DNA of 64,000 nucleotides from Aricia agestis (GCF_905147365.1 NC_056407.1:18521980-18585979), one strand, 5' to 3'; shown: positions 1 to 10,636, counted from the stretch's first letter. Translations and numbers: made by a program. The notes: generated by a model from the letters alone, not told the origin.

Positions 1-1458
1 ATAACCTTGGTACATCCGGGAAAACTTTCGAAAATAAAACCGTTTAAAAGAACGGTGGGCGTCCCTCCCTCAATATGTTCTCAGAAAACGATCAAGAACA
101 AAACCCGAGTTGTGTAAATGTTTTTCTAATATCGTCCCTCGGCACGCGCTTTCGCGTACGCTTCAGTGTCAGGGGTCGCTGTGCTCTTCCGATACGTTTT
201 AGATTTGTTACAACTCGTTTACCTCCCCTTAACCGCGTATTTTGAATCCAAACTATGTTATTTCCGAGAATATCCCCTATTCTATTTCGATTTTCGGCCA
301 AAGATTGAAATATCTTTACTCTCTTCAAACAATAAATCGTATCTTCTTCGATCGTCTAACTATATTTATAGCAGTTTACAAAGGGTTAGGTAATGTATTC
401 ATAGAAAACGTATAAATCAAGTACTGACCTTTAAGCCTGTAGGACCCATCACCCAACTTAGCCAAATGGGGGAACGAGTATAGACTATAGGTACTTAATT
501 GAAAGCCCTGGTTTGTACTATAGAAGCTTTCAATAATAAAAATATGGTAACTTTGTGGTACCACAAAGTTAGTACATAATCTGTAACTATCTGAAATATG
601 TTTAATAATAATAATGCATTGTAGATTTTCGTCAGTGTTTGCCACGTAGGCTTCTTTTCATCCCGAAAAAATGAAACTCCCGCGGGGTGCTAATATTTTA
701 TGAAATATAAAAAAAACCTTGTGACCAGAATTTTAACAATGATGAGCAAAAAGTAGTGCAAAACCTGAGAAAGTTTTACATGGGTGCCTTAAATGCACTA
801 AAAAGGAAAATGAGTAAAGGCATACTTAATAATTATTACCGTATTACGTGACTACTCACAATTATTATTAAAAATACGTCAGAGTTGTATCATGGATTTG
901 GACTTTGAAGTTTGAACAAATGATGACGCCTATTATGTAATACATGCAATTCGGCATTAAGAAGACATTTATTTTTATCGCTAAACAGTACCTTGTGCTG
1001 TAATAATTATTATTATCCGTAAAGATAATAGTGAATTCTCAAGTTACTCTGTTTGTTCAAATCCTTGACACAGCAAGATAAGTACAGTTTACATAATATG
1101 GTACATAACAAATAATAGAGTACGTAGGTATACAGAGTGTAAAATGCAGTCAAACGAAGATGATTTTCACAGGTAAATGTAAGGTACAGCCGCGGTTTGA
1201 TCTTTTACCTAACCGTAGGACACAACTTTTATGTGACTAAGGGGCAAACGAGCAAACTGGTCACCTGATAGTAAATAGTGGATAAACTTGCAATATAAAT
1301 CCACAGCTGAACACAGGACGTCCTTCTTTTTGAAAGTTGGTTTACATGGCACAGTTACAACTTACACCCTATTTTTCGTCTTCTAAATTATGTCCCAGTT
1401 TTAATATCGGCCTGATGTTGCAGCATGAGCATTAAAGGTTGAATTTATTAAAACAGAT
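1..1458. other. Intergenic, AT-rich, no gene recognised
   Basis: No exon-like coding sequence is supported. A 78-codon open frame on the minus strand (92-328) is rich in Arg and Lys and could be a scrap of a retroelement, but it shows no motif I can name. Bases 1238-1275 (-) are a fragment of the repeat that ends 'gtttgctcgtttgcc' (see 2541-2663). The stretch around 655-690, reading 'atcccgaaaaaatgaaactcc', resembles the 'tatcccggaaaaaatgtggc' segment near 22277, so it is probably an interspersed repeat. The rest is unassigned. Confidence 0.5.
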
Positions 1459-2227
1459 TAAGGCCCTGTATTCCCAGAAACGGACGATTTTCAAGATTTA
1501 AAAGTGACAGTAGACACAAAAATAAAGTAATTTAAATTCTGAAAAAAAAATGTATTAGTTAAGGATCTAACACAGTGGAATTTATATTCCATTACACAAT
1601 ATCATGAACTTCACTCGATAGAAAAAATCCCAAAGTTATCTCTTCTTTTAACGAATTTTCCATACTATATCCAAATTATTTGGAATTTTCAGATAATTTT
1701 TGCACTGAATTAAAGACAAAGAATATATCTAGGGCGATTCGTTTTTTTGACTCGATTTAATTGATGTATAAAAAAACGACGATCAAAAAACTATAAAATA
1801 GCAGGCGCAAAGTGTGTGACTGAAAGCGTACCAGCCGAACCTTTGCGCCTGCTATTTTATAGTTTTTTGATCGTCGTTTTTTATATATCAATTAAATCAA
1901 GTCAAAAAAAGTAAAAACGAATCGCCCTAGATATATTCTTTGTCTTTAATTCAGTGCAAAAATTATCTGAAAATTCCAAATAATCTGAAAATTCCAAATA
2001 ATTTGGACATAGTATGGAAAATTCGTTAAAAGAAGAGGTAAGTTGGGATTTTTTTCTATCGAGTGAAGTTCATGATATTATGTTATAGAATATAAATTCC
2101 ACTGTGTTAGATCCTTAACTAACACATATATATTTTTTTTCAGAATTTAAATTAAGTACTATATTTTTGTGTCTACTGTCACTTTTAAATCTTGAAAATC
2201 GTCCGTTTCTGGGAATACAGGGCCTTA
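1459..2227. repeat. Large fold-back (inverted-repeat) element
   Basis: The left arm (1459-1811) and right arm (1842-2227) are near-perfect reverse complements around a 30-base loop (1812-1841). The inner stem reads 'tagcaggcgcaaa' against 'tttgcgcctgcta', and the outer ends read 'taaggccctgta' against 'tacagggcctta'. Small length differences (for example an extra 'aatctgaaaattccaa' block near 1981-1996) show that the arms have drifted. There is no coding capacity. This is either a MITE-like element or a recent palindromic duplication. No clear target duplication is seen at the ends. Confidence 0.85.
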
Positions 2228-3125
2228 AATATGGATGCGCCAAAAGTTTAACAGCATACTTAAAAGTGTCTTCTTATCTACTTTTTATGCATCGCCGCCC
2301 TACTCGAATGAGTTGGTCGAATTTACCCTCGATGGGGAGCGAGGCATTATCTGAAGGGGAGAATATTTTCAATAAAACAATATTTATTTTTAAAAGCGCC
2401 GTAAATCATACTACGCTAACGCATAGCAGTTGCGTACTCGCCGTGTTTCTGATAGGAGGTATAGGATAGGAGGTAGAATAAGAATTTACTTAAAGTGTTG
2501 TCTGGATCGCTGTAACGAACTAATACCCTCTTAAAAGGCCGGCATGTATACCCTCTTAAAAGGCCGGCAACGCACCTGCAGCTCTTCTGATGTTGCGAGT
2601 GTCCATGGGCGACGGTAGTTGCTTACCATCAGGTGACCCGTTTGCTCGTTTGCCCCCTTATTTAATAAAAAAAAAATATATATATTAAGAAGCAATAAAA
2701 AATTGTTGCTTTTATAAGTCATTTTAACTATAAGTACTTAGTCCACAGCGGGAGCAACATTGTATTATTCTATCGCTATGACAATCTTTAGCTAAGTACG
2801 AGACCCAAAGTATTTTCACCCCCAATTAAACCTATGAGTAAAGAATAAAGATGTAACTGACTTGAAACACAATTTCGTATTTACCTCTATAATATTATCG
2901 CTATATTGTATTATAAACACGTACTCTTCTTGTAATCATGATTAAGACTGTATATTTTGTCACTTGTTAACTATTGGTTAATTTATAATAATTATTGTTT
3001 ATACTGGATCGTTAAAATGTATTTAATGAGCCGAAGTTACGTCACAAATAATAATTTTAAATTAGTAGCAGCGAGGTTTTGGCGTCGGAGTCACGTCACA
3101 TTTTTATTTCTTTAGGGACGCAGAC
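2228..3125. other. Region upstream of the carboxylesterase
   Basis: Apart from the repeat at 2541-2663 this is AT-rich and without recognisable exons. A pyrimidine-rich acceptor-like site ('tttatttctttag', ending at 3115) lies 10 bases before the carboxylesterase ATG. It may mark a spliced 5' untranslated exon whose first part cannot be located. No TATA box can be assigned with confidence. Confidence 0.4.
2541..2663 (+). repeat. Interspersed repeat family A, 3' end (copy 1)
   Basis: This contains the block 'ccggcaacgcacctgcagct', then 'gcgagtgtccatgggcgacg', 'catcaggtgacccgtttgct' and 'cgtttgccccctta', followed by an A-rich tail. Longer copies of the same family are at 34162-34482 and 62549-62927, and fragments are at 1238-1275 and about 15893-15980. 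It is a short non-coding retroposon-like repeat. I recognise the pattern as common in moth and butterfly genomes but do not assign a family name. Confidence 0.75.
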
Positions 3126-3248
3126 ATGGTGATCGTCCGTACGGCGCAGGGGTTCGTGAAAGGCAGACTTCACAGAGGTGATGTCACATACTTCGCGTTT
3201 AAAGGCATTCCGTACGCGCGCCCGCCGCTCGGAGAATTAAGATTCAAG
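3126..3248 (+). CDS. Carboxylesterase exon 1
   Basis: Forty-one codons beginning at ATG 3126 and ending in PLGELRFK before the donor AAG|GTGAGG. It includes the family segment FKGIPYARPPLG. The frame is phase 0 into exon 2. In-frame sequence also extends a few codons upstream of the ATG, to a possible acceptor at 3115, but the ATG is the simplest start. Confidence 0.88.
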
Positions 3249-5618
3249 GTGAGGTACTTATGAATAAATACAGCTAATTCAGATATGCTTTGTTAACAAT
3301 TACGTTATGCTCGTTTTATGGTTCACTTAACATTCCTCTCAGCGTCATTCTTGTTATATTATTTTTAATTTTATGAGACCGAGACAAACATTTCTAGGTT
3401 CCAATTTTATATCCTTTTCATTTTACAAGACACTTACAAACATTCCCATCTACCAAACTATTGTCTCCAGGCGCCGGAGCCGCCGGAATCGTGGTCCGGC
3501 ATCCGCGACGCCGGCGAGCACGGGCCGGTGTGTCCGCAGTACAACGAGCGGCTGGACCGCATCGACACCGGGAGCGAGGACTGCCTCTACCTGAACGTGT
3601 ACTCCAAGGCCGTGCAACCGCCCCGCCCGCTGCCCGTCATGGTGTGGATCCACGGCGGGTCCTTTTTCACCGGCTCCGGAAACTCGGATTTTTATGGCCC
3701 GGAGTTTTTCATGGCGCACGATATGGTTCTCGTCACGTTTAACTATCGGCTGGAGGTGTTCGGCTTTCTGTGTCTGGACACCGAGGACGTGCCGGGCAAC
3801 GCGGGGCTGAAAGACCAGGTGGCGGCGCTGAGGTGGGTCAAGAGTAATATAGCCGCCTTCGGGGGGGATCCCGACAACATCACCGTGTTCGGTTGCAGCG
3901 CCGGCTCCGCGGCCACTTCCTACCATTTACTGTCGAGGATGAGTCGAGGGCTCTTCCACAGAGCCATCTGCCAGAGCGGCGTGTGCTTGCACGAGTGGGC
4001 GTACAACTTGCACGCCCGAGAGAGGGCGTTCCAACTCGGGAAGTTGCTGGGCAAAGATACTGAGGATCCGACGGAGCTGGTGGGATTTTTGAGACGGATG
4101 CCCTCCGATTTGCTGGTGAACGTCGCTCTACCGCGGTTGAAGCACGACCGCGTCGACTTGGCCGATTCCATCTCCTTCGGGCCCGTTATAGAGAAAGAAT
4201 ATTCAAACATTGAGAAGTTTATATCGGAGGCGCCGTATGATATAGTAAGACGAGGAGACGTGGCGAAGGTACCGATCCTTCTCGGATACACGTCCGGCGA
4301 AGGTATCGAAGTGGGCAGGAATATCGCTTATATCGCCCCGCACTACTCTACCGTGGGTTCTATTGTGCCGAGAGAGTTAAAACTGAAATTAAGCCAAGAG
4401 GAGTTGGAAACGTTAGATAAGAAAATACGTAAACATTATTTCGGTACCAAAGACATCGACAAAAGCATGCTACGGGAAGCGTGCGAATTCGAGACATACA
4501 GATTCTTCGGATATAATATTTTGAGGTTCGCTCGCTACCACCTTAAACACACAGCGAAGCCGGTGTACGTTTACAAATTCTGCGCAGAAACAGAGAGGAA
4601 TTTTTATAAGAAAAAGTACAAAATAGACTTTAAGGGAGTCTGCCACGCAGACGACCTGGCTTACTTCTTCAATGTCACAAATATGGATATTCCCCTGACG
4701 GAAGACTCTAAACCAATAATCAAACAAGTTGTGGAAATGTGGTATAATTTTGCGTCAGTAAGGTACGTAGTACGTATTATGTCAGCAGTTGCATAAAACA
4801 TGACAATCCTCCTAAATCCTATAAATAATACAATCTATTATAAGGTAAAGTCTTTGTCGGACTAATATATAGATCTTGCCTATTAATATATAGATCTTTG
4901 TCGGACATGTTTATATTAATACACAAGCGAAAAACTTTGTATCCCTTTTGACGAAAAATGGGGAAACATAGGTGGACGAAATTTTGCACAGTTATAGTTT
5001 TTATGGTGAAGGAGTGCATCAAGCTAATATTATTTTGAAATTATGCTTTTAGCATACATTTTTTTAACAAATAAAATATTACACACACACTAGGAACGAT
5101 GACAGATTTTTGAGTGACATACGAATATTTATGGTTGAAGTCTGTTTTGTCTGTTTCAACTTGACAAATTGAAAATGGATTATAGTTTTTTTATTGAATC
5201 TTAGCTACTATTAGACAATGCTTACACGGCCAATCTTAGATCGGAGACAAGAGTTGAAAAAAATATGATAGTCAATATTTTTTACAAAATATAGACTTAG
5301 GTCGAATTTCGACCATTGGGCGATCTCTAGTTATAAAGTAATATTCAATAAAACTTCACAACAATTAACAAAGATTGTGAAAATGTCCTTTAACCTTATT
5401 TAATTTTCAGTAATCCAACACCAACAAATAGCTCTATACAGTGGAAACCGTTCACAGAAAAAGAAAGAAGTTGCTTAGTTATAGACACGCCAATGATGCT
5501 TGTGACAGATGTCGACAGACGACACATACGGTTTTGGGAGAAGATCTACAATGAAGAAGACATTTCTGAAATTATAAATAACCAAAAAAGTTATGATGTT
5601 AAATACAAATTAAATTAA
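3126..5618 (+). CDS. Carboxylesterase (alpha/beta hydrolase), three exons, complete
   Basis: This encodes a carboxylic-ester hydrolase of the insect carboxyl/cholinesterase family. Exons are 3126-3248, 3471-4762 and 5411-5618 (stop TAA 5616-5618), giving about 540 aa, the usual length for the family. Catalytic features, numbered from the ATG at 3126: oxyanion-hole HGG 102-104, nucleophile Ser184 in GCSAG (182-186), Glu318 in TSGEG and His433 in CHADDLAY. The signature SEDCLYLNVY is at the start of exon 2, and FASVSNPTP spans the exon 2/3 join. There is no signal peptide and no ER-retention signal, so an intracellular enzyme is likely, as in alpha-esterase-like insect enzymes of detoxification or lipid ester turnover. 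Splice frames close exactly: exon 2 must end at 4762 (AG|GTACGT), because the donor five bases earlier gives an immediate stop. The residue before the catalytic Ser is Cys, where Glu is usual. The substrate is not predictable. Confidence 0.93.
3471..4762 (+). CDS. Carboxylesterase exon 2 (catalytic core)
   Basis: The main exon, after a pyrimidine-rich acceptor (TTGTCTCCAG). It carries the conserved SEDCLYLNVY, the oxyanion hole and all three catalytic residues. It ends two bases into a codon at AG|GTACGT. The codon-rich open frame is continuous for 430 codons and strongly GC-rich in its first half. Confidence 0.94.
4763..5410 (+). other. Carboxylesterase intron 2 with Helitron-like insert
   Basis: This intron between exons 2 and 3 is AT-rich and mostly occupied by the Helitron-like repeat at 4912-5330. 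A tandem 'tatagatctt' motif lies just before that repeat (4868-4900). Confidence 0.75.
4912..5330 (+). mobile_element. Helitron-like non-autonomous element, copy 1
   Basis: The end shows the Helitron 3' signature: a small hairpin (stem GGTCGA/TCGACC, loop ATT, about 5300-5314), then 12 bases, then CTAG followed by T. The same element recurs inverted at 11638-12050 and 41657-42112, sharing blocks such as 'gaaggagtgcatc', 'gatgacagatttttgagtga' and 'cacacacacta'. There is no coding capacity. The 5' end is defined only approximately by where the copies stop matching. Confidence 0.65.
5411..5618 (+). CDS. Carboxylesterase exon 3 (C terminus)
   Basis: Preceded by acceptor TTTTCAG. The first base completes a codon from exon 2, and the exon then reads NPTPTNSSIQWKPF..., the C-terminal part of the esterase fold, ending in ...YDVKYKLN and TAA. 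It has no membrane anchor and no KDEL-type motif. No AATAAA is obvious in the next 200 bases. Confidence 0.92.
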
Positions 5619-5930
5619 GTAGAATTTTATTTACCTTTCTTACGCACTAACATTTCGTACGCGCGATTTACGAATTTTTTCTATACAATTTATCTTTTTG
5701 TTTCATACTGAGACATGAAGTATCTTCATACCAAATTACATCTAAATACACAGACAGCAAATCTTTTATAAGTGGCTAAATGGCAGGTTATAAATTAAAA
5801 ACGAAACTATGTCAAAACTTATATTACATTGTAGAATTATCTTAAAATATAATTGGAAGTCTCCACTGCAATACTTTCATTGATACATTACAAATTAACT
5901 TCATCAAAGTTTATCCATACTAATCGTTTA

Positions 5931-6286
5931 TAAAGGCGCGATTCCACCGCGGCGCACGCTGTGCACGGATTTATTTCTTTGACTACGTGGGTCAACGTTT
6001 CCACTGCAGCACACGCTATACAGACACATTGCTCACGACTATGTACACAATTATTGTTGTTACATAGTTTAAATCCGCTTAGCTTCCGTGTATCCCGTGT
6101 ACAGCATGCATAGTGTAGGCAGCGTTGAGCTACGTGTGCATCATATTCGAGCAAGCCACGTGTGTCAATTCATACGTAGCGTGTCCGTGGGTTGCAGTGG
6201 ACACAGTCACATATATTTTCTTGCAAAGCGAAGCTTGAAGCATGTGCGTAGTCTCTCCGTGCGCTGCGGTGGATCCGCGCCTTTAC
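5931..6286. repeat. Inverted-repeat (MITE-like) element downstream of U2af38
   Basis: Imperfect terminal inverted repeats: 'taaaggcgcgattccaccgc' at 5931-5950 against 'gcggtggatccgcgccttta' near 6266-6285. The interior repeats variants of the same 'tgcagtggaaacg' and 'gtgtgca' words. It is non-coding and lies between the convergent 3' ends of the esterase and U2af38 genes. A possible AATAAA for the U2af38 transcript (minus strand, near 5975) falls inside it. Confidence 0.6.
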
Positions 6287-6626
6287 AATCGTGAACACAC
6301 TACATTTGCCCACATAGGTACGTACTTAAAAAATAAAACATGCATAATGCATATTTAAACTTTCAAGTTATATTTGTCACTAGCACTTATTGTACGAGGC
6401 CAGGGTATAAAAATCTATAATTTCACCCACTGTTAAAAATTTTAACTAGCTGACTATCTAAGTTTAAATACTCAGCTATTAGGATATTGTATTGTCTGTC
6501 ACAAATCATATTAAATAACATTTCTGTGATCTATTTGTATAACAATACTTGAAAATAGTACCTATGTGAAAGATGTGAATGGTGTTCACGATTGTGCAGT
6601 GGTTGCGGCAGTCGTCAGTCGCGCGA

Positions 6627-6753
6627 CTAGTAGCGGCCCGAGCGCGAGTTGCGCGGTGGCTCGCGGCGACGCTCGCGCGACCTCGAGCGACGGCGGCGTT
6701 CGCGCGACCGACTGCGCGACTTACGACCGCCCTTGCGTCGCGCGTACAGATAT
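6627..6753 (-). CDS. U2af38: U2af38 exon 5 (RS domain, stop)
   Basis: Acceptor TTTGGTTTGCAG. It reads YLYARRKGGRKSRSRSRERR and ends NSRSGRY before TAG (6629-6627). The exon carries the Arg/Ser tail that mediates splicing-factor contacts. It is strongly GC-rich (repeated 'cgcgcg' words) in an AT-rich setting. The phase joins exactly to exon 4, and RRYLY plus the ...GRY end match the family. Confidence 0.92.
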
Positions 6754-8403
6754 CTGCAAACCAAACACGTTAATGAACAAAATGTCAACAACAACTAAAA
6801 TATTATCATCAGACAAATTAGTTCATGTCTTTCATGTGGTGGATGACCTTTGTTATTTGGTTGGATTATTTCAAGTCAAGATTAGTCGTAAATTGTAATC
6901 TGTCAGCTGGGCTATAACCTAACAGAATTGTGGTCACAGCACACATATCAATTCGGGAAAGGGATCGTCACCGTATCGCCTTCGCCTCGGCGTCAACCAG
7001 GCGTCAACCTAACGTATGCACATATTAACAAAGCGTATCAGTAGCGCCTGTACGTCAACTCGGCTACAGCTAGGCGACAACGATGCCTCGCTTACGGCTC
7101 ACCGACCACTGTCCCCTTCCGAGGTGAGGCGATTACGTTACGGTTCCGCTTAGTGTGCATTGCAGTAGGTAGTTTCATGCAAACAATATTGAACGGCTCG
7201 AGACAATATGTAGCCGATCCCTTTCCGAGTTGATATGTGTGCTTTGGCCTTTACTGTGGACCACAGTCCACAATCTACCTATGAATAAATTCCTCTGAAA
7301 ATACTGATATGCTTAGTATGACTATGATAAAAAATATATGTTCTCCCTTCAATATGTTTCTAATCTTATGTAGTTCTTCTATCGTTGCATAATATAAGAG
7401 CCAAAATTAATGAGCATTCAACAGTCAAAGCAATGTATGTACTGACCTCCTCAGCTCTCTAGAAATAGGTTTCAAGTGCATAAAGTTGCAGAAGCCACTG
7501 CGAGTGCATTCACCCATCTCATACTGACGACAACATGCCTCACGGAAGTCAGTGACAGGTGAGAGCTCTGCATACACAGGACGCCCACCAAACCAACGGT
7601 TATTCAGGTCATTTACAGCTTTTTCAGCATCTTCCTCGCGACGGAACTGTAATTTCAAATGAAAATATTTACTTCTGTTTAACAAACTTAATTTGCTACA
7701 GTTCTATTGATTACTGATTGTACTTATAGTATGTTACCACAACATGAACTTAACTTTTAATTTTCTTACCTTAATATAAACATTTCCCACCAGGTGATCA
7801 CCCAGATTATCACAAACATTCATCTCCTCAATCTCTCCGTACTTGTCCTCACATTCCACAAATACATCTTCAAAGAAGTTGTCATAATGTTCCTGCATTT
7901 CCTCATCAGAGACATTTGCAACAACCACTGAAAATAGCAATACATTAAAAATAATTCAAGCAAAGACTTAGCAATTTCAATTTTTATTCATAATTTGCAT
8001 TGGTCATTTTACCATAATAATAGTTGCAACTTTTAAAAAGTATACAGATAACTTACAATGACTTCCATCGGCTGACTTGGCAGAGTTTTGAGGGTTTACA
8101 TACAAATTCTGCAGCAAAACAGTTTGAGAGAAAGTCGGCTTGTTGTGTATACGCGAACACCGATCACCGTGTCGACAAGCCCCGATTTTGAAATAAAAGG
8201 AGCAGTTAACCCTGAAATAATAGCATTGATTTTGTTAATTTTGTAACATAACCTAGAAATTTAGACATAGTTGATATTGTGCAAATTATCTAAGCTTGCA
8301 ATTATTGCAACTGGATTCAAAGGAGAAGATCATTAAAATAAAATATGTTTATTACTTACTTGTCTTTTTCAGTACCAAAAATAGCCGCTAAATATTCCGC
8401 CAT
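6627..8403 (-). CDS. U2af38: U2 snRNP auxiliary factor small subunit (U2AF35 type), five exons, complete
   Basis: This is the small subunit of the U2AF heterodimer, which recognises the AG of the 3' splice site in the nucleus. Minus-strand exons are 8403-8360, 8211-8057, 7927-7770, 7646-7447 and 6753-6627; together they make 684 nt, 227 aa plus stop, in frame throughout. Domains: N terminus MAEYLAAIFGTEKDK; CCCH zinc finger 1 (Cys18, Cys27, Cys33, His37); UHM/RRM-like centre with NVCDNLGDHLVGNVYIKF and NNRWFGGRP; zinc finger 2 (Cys158, Cys166, Cys172, His176); RS-rich tail ending NSRSGRY. The match to known U2AF1/U2af38 proteins is nearly continuous. The tail is short for the family, and the RS exon is much more GC-rich than the other exons. 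The gene points away from the MRP gene, leaving 2.2 kb between their start codons. Confidence 0.96.
6939..7242. repeat. MITE-like inverted-repeat element in U2af38 intron 4
   Basis: Ends 'gcacacatatcaattcggga' (6939-6958), continuing 'aagggatcg', and the reverse complement around 7214-7242 ('cgatccctttccgagttgat', 'atgtgtgc'). The ~245-bp interior is GC-rich and non-coding. It sits in the 693-base intron before the RS exon. Confidence 0.7.
7447..7646 (-). CDS. U2af38: U2af38 exon 4 (UHM end and zinc finger 2)
   Basis: Acceptor AATTACAG, donor GAG|GTCAGT. Encodes FRREEDAEKAVNDLNNRW, then SPVTDFREACCRQYEMGECT and RSGFCNFMHLKPISRELR. It ends two bases into the Arg codon completed by exon 5. Confidence 0.95.
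7770..7927 (-). CDS. U2af38: U2af38 exon 3 (UHM, first part)
   Basis: Acceptor TTTTCAG, donor AAG|GTAAGA. Encodes VSDEEMQEHYDNFFEDVF and NVCDNLGDHLVGNVYIK, the helix and sheet of the U2AF homology motif that binds the large U2AF subunit. Confidence 0.95.
8057..8211 (-). CDS. U2af38: U2af38 exon 2 (zinc finger 1)
   Basis: Acceptor TTATTTCAG, donor CATT|GTAAGT. Encodes VNCSFYFKIGACRHGDRCSR and on to SADGSH. All four CCCH ligands are present. Confidence 0.95.
8360..8403 (-). CDS. U2af38: U2af38 exon 1
   Basis: Start codon at 8403-8401 (minus). Fourteen codons plus two bases, donor AA|GTAAGT. Encodes the invariant start MAEYLAAIFGTEKD. Confidence 0.95.
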
Positions 8404-8941
8404 GATCACAAACGCTAACGTTTACAAGTTTCACTATCAAGCTAAACGTCAGAAACGCTTATTTATATAAACTGTAGCTAAATCTAATAAACTAAGTGGT
8501 TTTTTACCATTTTATACTATTTTAGGTCATTCGCATCCATTTTACTATGTATTTCCCATAAAAACCATCAAATTGTAGAAAATCTGAAAACAAATTAAAA
8601 ATGGCAGATCAAACATGAAAATTATTTGAAATTCGACAATTGTCATTTGTCAATTACTAGCCGTGAGTCGTGACCACAGATTACTAGTTTAAATTTGATA
8701 TTTGTAGAGTCGTGACTCGTGACCAACTGTGACTGTGACATGACACTTTAGTTTTTTTGTTGAGAAATAGAATGGGCAATATTTTGCCTAATCCGGAATC
8801 CCTAAACTAATACCGTAAAGGCGTAAACTACCAGTCATTGGACAGCTAAGGATTTTTTGTTACAGAAATCTAATAGCTGTAAAACATTAAATTCTTCGCA
8901 TGAAATAGAAATAGATATTATATTTGTGTTCATAAATTATC
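8404..8941. other. U2af38 upstream region
   Basis: AT-rich with no exon. It contains short direct repeats of 'gagtcgtgac' and 'tcgtgaccac' (about 8663-8725). Promoter elements cannot be placed with confidence. Confidence 0.35.
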
Positions 8942-8954
8942 TAACTTAAGATAT

Positions 8955-9326
8955 AACGCCTCCGTGGTCTAGTGGTATAGAGCGCGGCTCTTGACTCGGA
9001 GGTCGTGGGTTCGATTCCCGCGTTGGAAACATGTTATTTCCAAGTTTGGTTTACACTTAGGACAATGCAGGCTGATCACCTGATTGTCTGACAAGTAAGA
9101 TGATCTATGCGTCGAATGGGCATGTAAAAGTCAGTCCTGCGCCTGATCTCTCGCCAGTCGTGTCGGTCTTCCGTCCCACTGGGTTATGAGAGTAAAGGAA
9201 TAGAGAGTGCTCTTGTGTACTGCGCACACACTTGGGCACTATAAAATTACTCCTGCGTAGCTGGCCTGGTTTCAATGAAATCGGCCACCGTCACCGAAAC
9301 CGGTGTGGGAGCTATTATTATTAATA
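8955..9326 (+). mobile_element. tRNA-derived SINE, copy 1 (full length)
   Basis: The 5' part is tRNA-like, with an A box ('tggtctagtgg') and a B box ('gggttcgattcc'). The position equivalent to the anticodon reads CTT, suggesting a tRNA-Lys-like ancestor (inference). The body and 3' part match copies at 24031-24394 and 35864-36202. It is flanked by a perfect 13-bp target duplication, 'taacttaagatat' (8942-8954 and 9327-9339), so it is a retroposed insertion, not a tRNA gene. Confidence 0.9.
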
Positions 9327-10585
9327 TAACTTAAGATATGCAAAATGCAAACATAAAAATGCGATGGTTTTTCAATTTATATTGATATTTTGGTAAAAAC
9401 TGAATGGTAGGTAAAGATTTCTTGGATGAAACGCACTATACCATTGGACGATCTGCATGTATCGTCCAATGGTATCGTCTTCGAAGCTTCGTACGATAGA
9501 CGCATGTCCGGCCGCGGCATTATAATTTATAATATTTTCTCCACATTTTCTTAATATTTTCTCCTCTATTGTCTATGAGATTTTTTTATCTATGATTACT
9601 ACCAATTGTAGAAAAACTCAGAAATTGTCTCGTAACTACCAACATAAGAAAACAAATTAGTGTTGGGACATAAAATAACGATAAAAAGCAGTCAAAGATT
9701 TCTATTTTTAAATTTATAAGTGAAATGAAAAACCTTCAAATACAGAAAATGATTATCCTGTGTAGTATGTACTGCTAATATTTATGAATTTTTAAATTTT
9801 CAAACTCATGCAGCTGACAGTTTGGCGTGTTAACTGTACTAATGTTATATTCCTTTTTTCTATCTTTTTAATATTACAAAGATCTCAAAACACAGGATAC
9901 TAAGTGGAATCAAAATAATCTAAAAAATCCGCTCATTGTGGTCCTATGAGCTGATTTTTTAGATTATTTCCATTCCATATTCGATATTTATCGCTGGGAT
10001 CATTTGACGGGAGTGATTTAATATCTTACAATTATATGCAAATTGCAAATGAAACCGGCGAAAATTGTATATTATCTGCCGTCAACACCTGTTGCATTGC
10101 TGACAATAATATTATAATCACTCAGCGGGTGCTCAGCGGTACAGTGCAACTTGTACGTATTTAGTTTTTATCGATAAAAATTGCCCTTTGTACAACCCTA
10201 ATAGCTAGTACGATAAAAAGTAAAAACGAGGTTAGTTCTGTCAAATTATTGTCAATTCAGTTTGTGATTGTGGCGGTATGTGTATCGGTGTGTGATGAAT
10301 TCATGTCGTATAACGAGTTGCTAAGAGCCGACCGCGACCGGATTTATTATGTTTAATTTATTAAGTTGTGGTAATTTCGGCTCGGTCTGTCACAAGTGAA
10401 AATAAAAAGTTCGGTGTTTGTAGTTGCGCAACTGGACGACCCACTTTGTTTATAAATTTTATAAGGTTATAAAGAAAAATTGTAAATGAAACGGTGAATG
10501 GATGCTAAATATCCGAGTTTTGATTGAGTCGGGGCCCGGCGCGTGATCACAATAGTCGTGGCCGAATGCTACAGTGGATATCATC
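9327..10585. other. Intergenic region and 5' end of the MRP gene
   Basis: A hairpin of 32-bp arms lies at 9905-9977 ('tggaatcaaaataatctaaa' and its complement), and a short one ('ccattggacgat'/'atcgtccaatgg') near 9441-9473. From about 10240 the sequence becomes less AT-rich and probably holds the promoter and 5' untranslated region of the MRP gene. No TATA box or initiator can be assigned firmly. Confidence 0.45.
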
Positions 10586-10636
10586 ATGACGTCATACAAT
10601 TCCACGCTCGATGATTTCTGTGGCTCAAAATTTTGG
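10586..10636 (+). CDS. MRP1: MRP exon 1
   Basis: ATG at 10586; 17 codons MTSYNSTLDDFCGSKFW, then donor TGG|GTAAGT. The FCGS..FW motif is the usual start of MRP1-like proteins, so this is the natural initiator. Phase 0. Confidence 0.92.

Noticed and set aside
92..328. 78-codon basic open frame near the left edge
   Set aside because: No recognisable motif, no splice context; too weak to call a gene.
3450..3926. 158-codon minus-strand frame
   Set aside because: Antisense shadow of carboxylesterase exon 2, produced by GC-rich codons.
4758..4762. Alternative donor for carboxylesterase exon 2 at TCA|GTAAGG
   Set aside because: Leads to an immediate TAA in exon 3. The donor five bases later restores the family sequence FASVSNPTP.
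6566..6898. 110-codon plus-strand frame in GC-rich DNA
   Set aside because: Antisense of the U2af38 RS exon, which joins in phase with four other exons.
8957..9030. tRNA-like sequence with A and B boxes
   Set aside because: Part of a SINE with target duplications and two further copies. The acceptor stem does not close, so it is not a tRNA gene.
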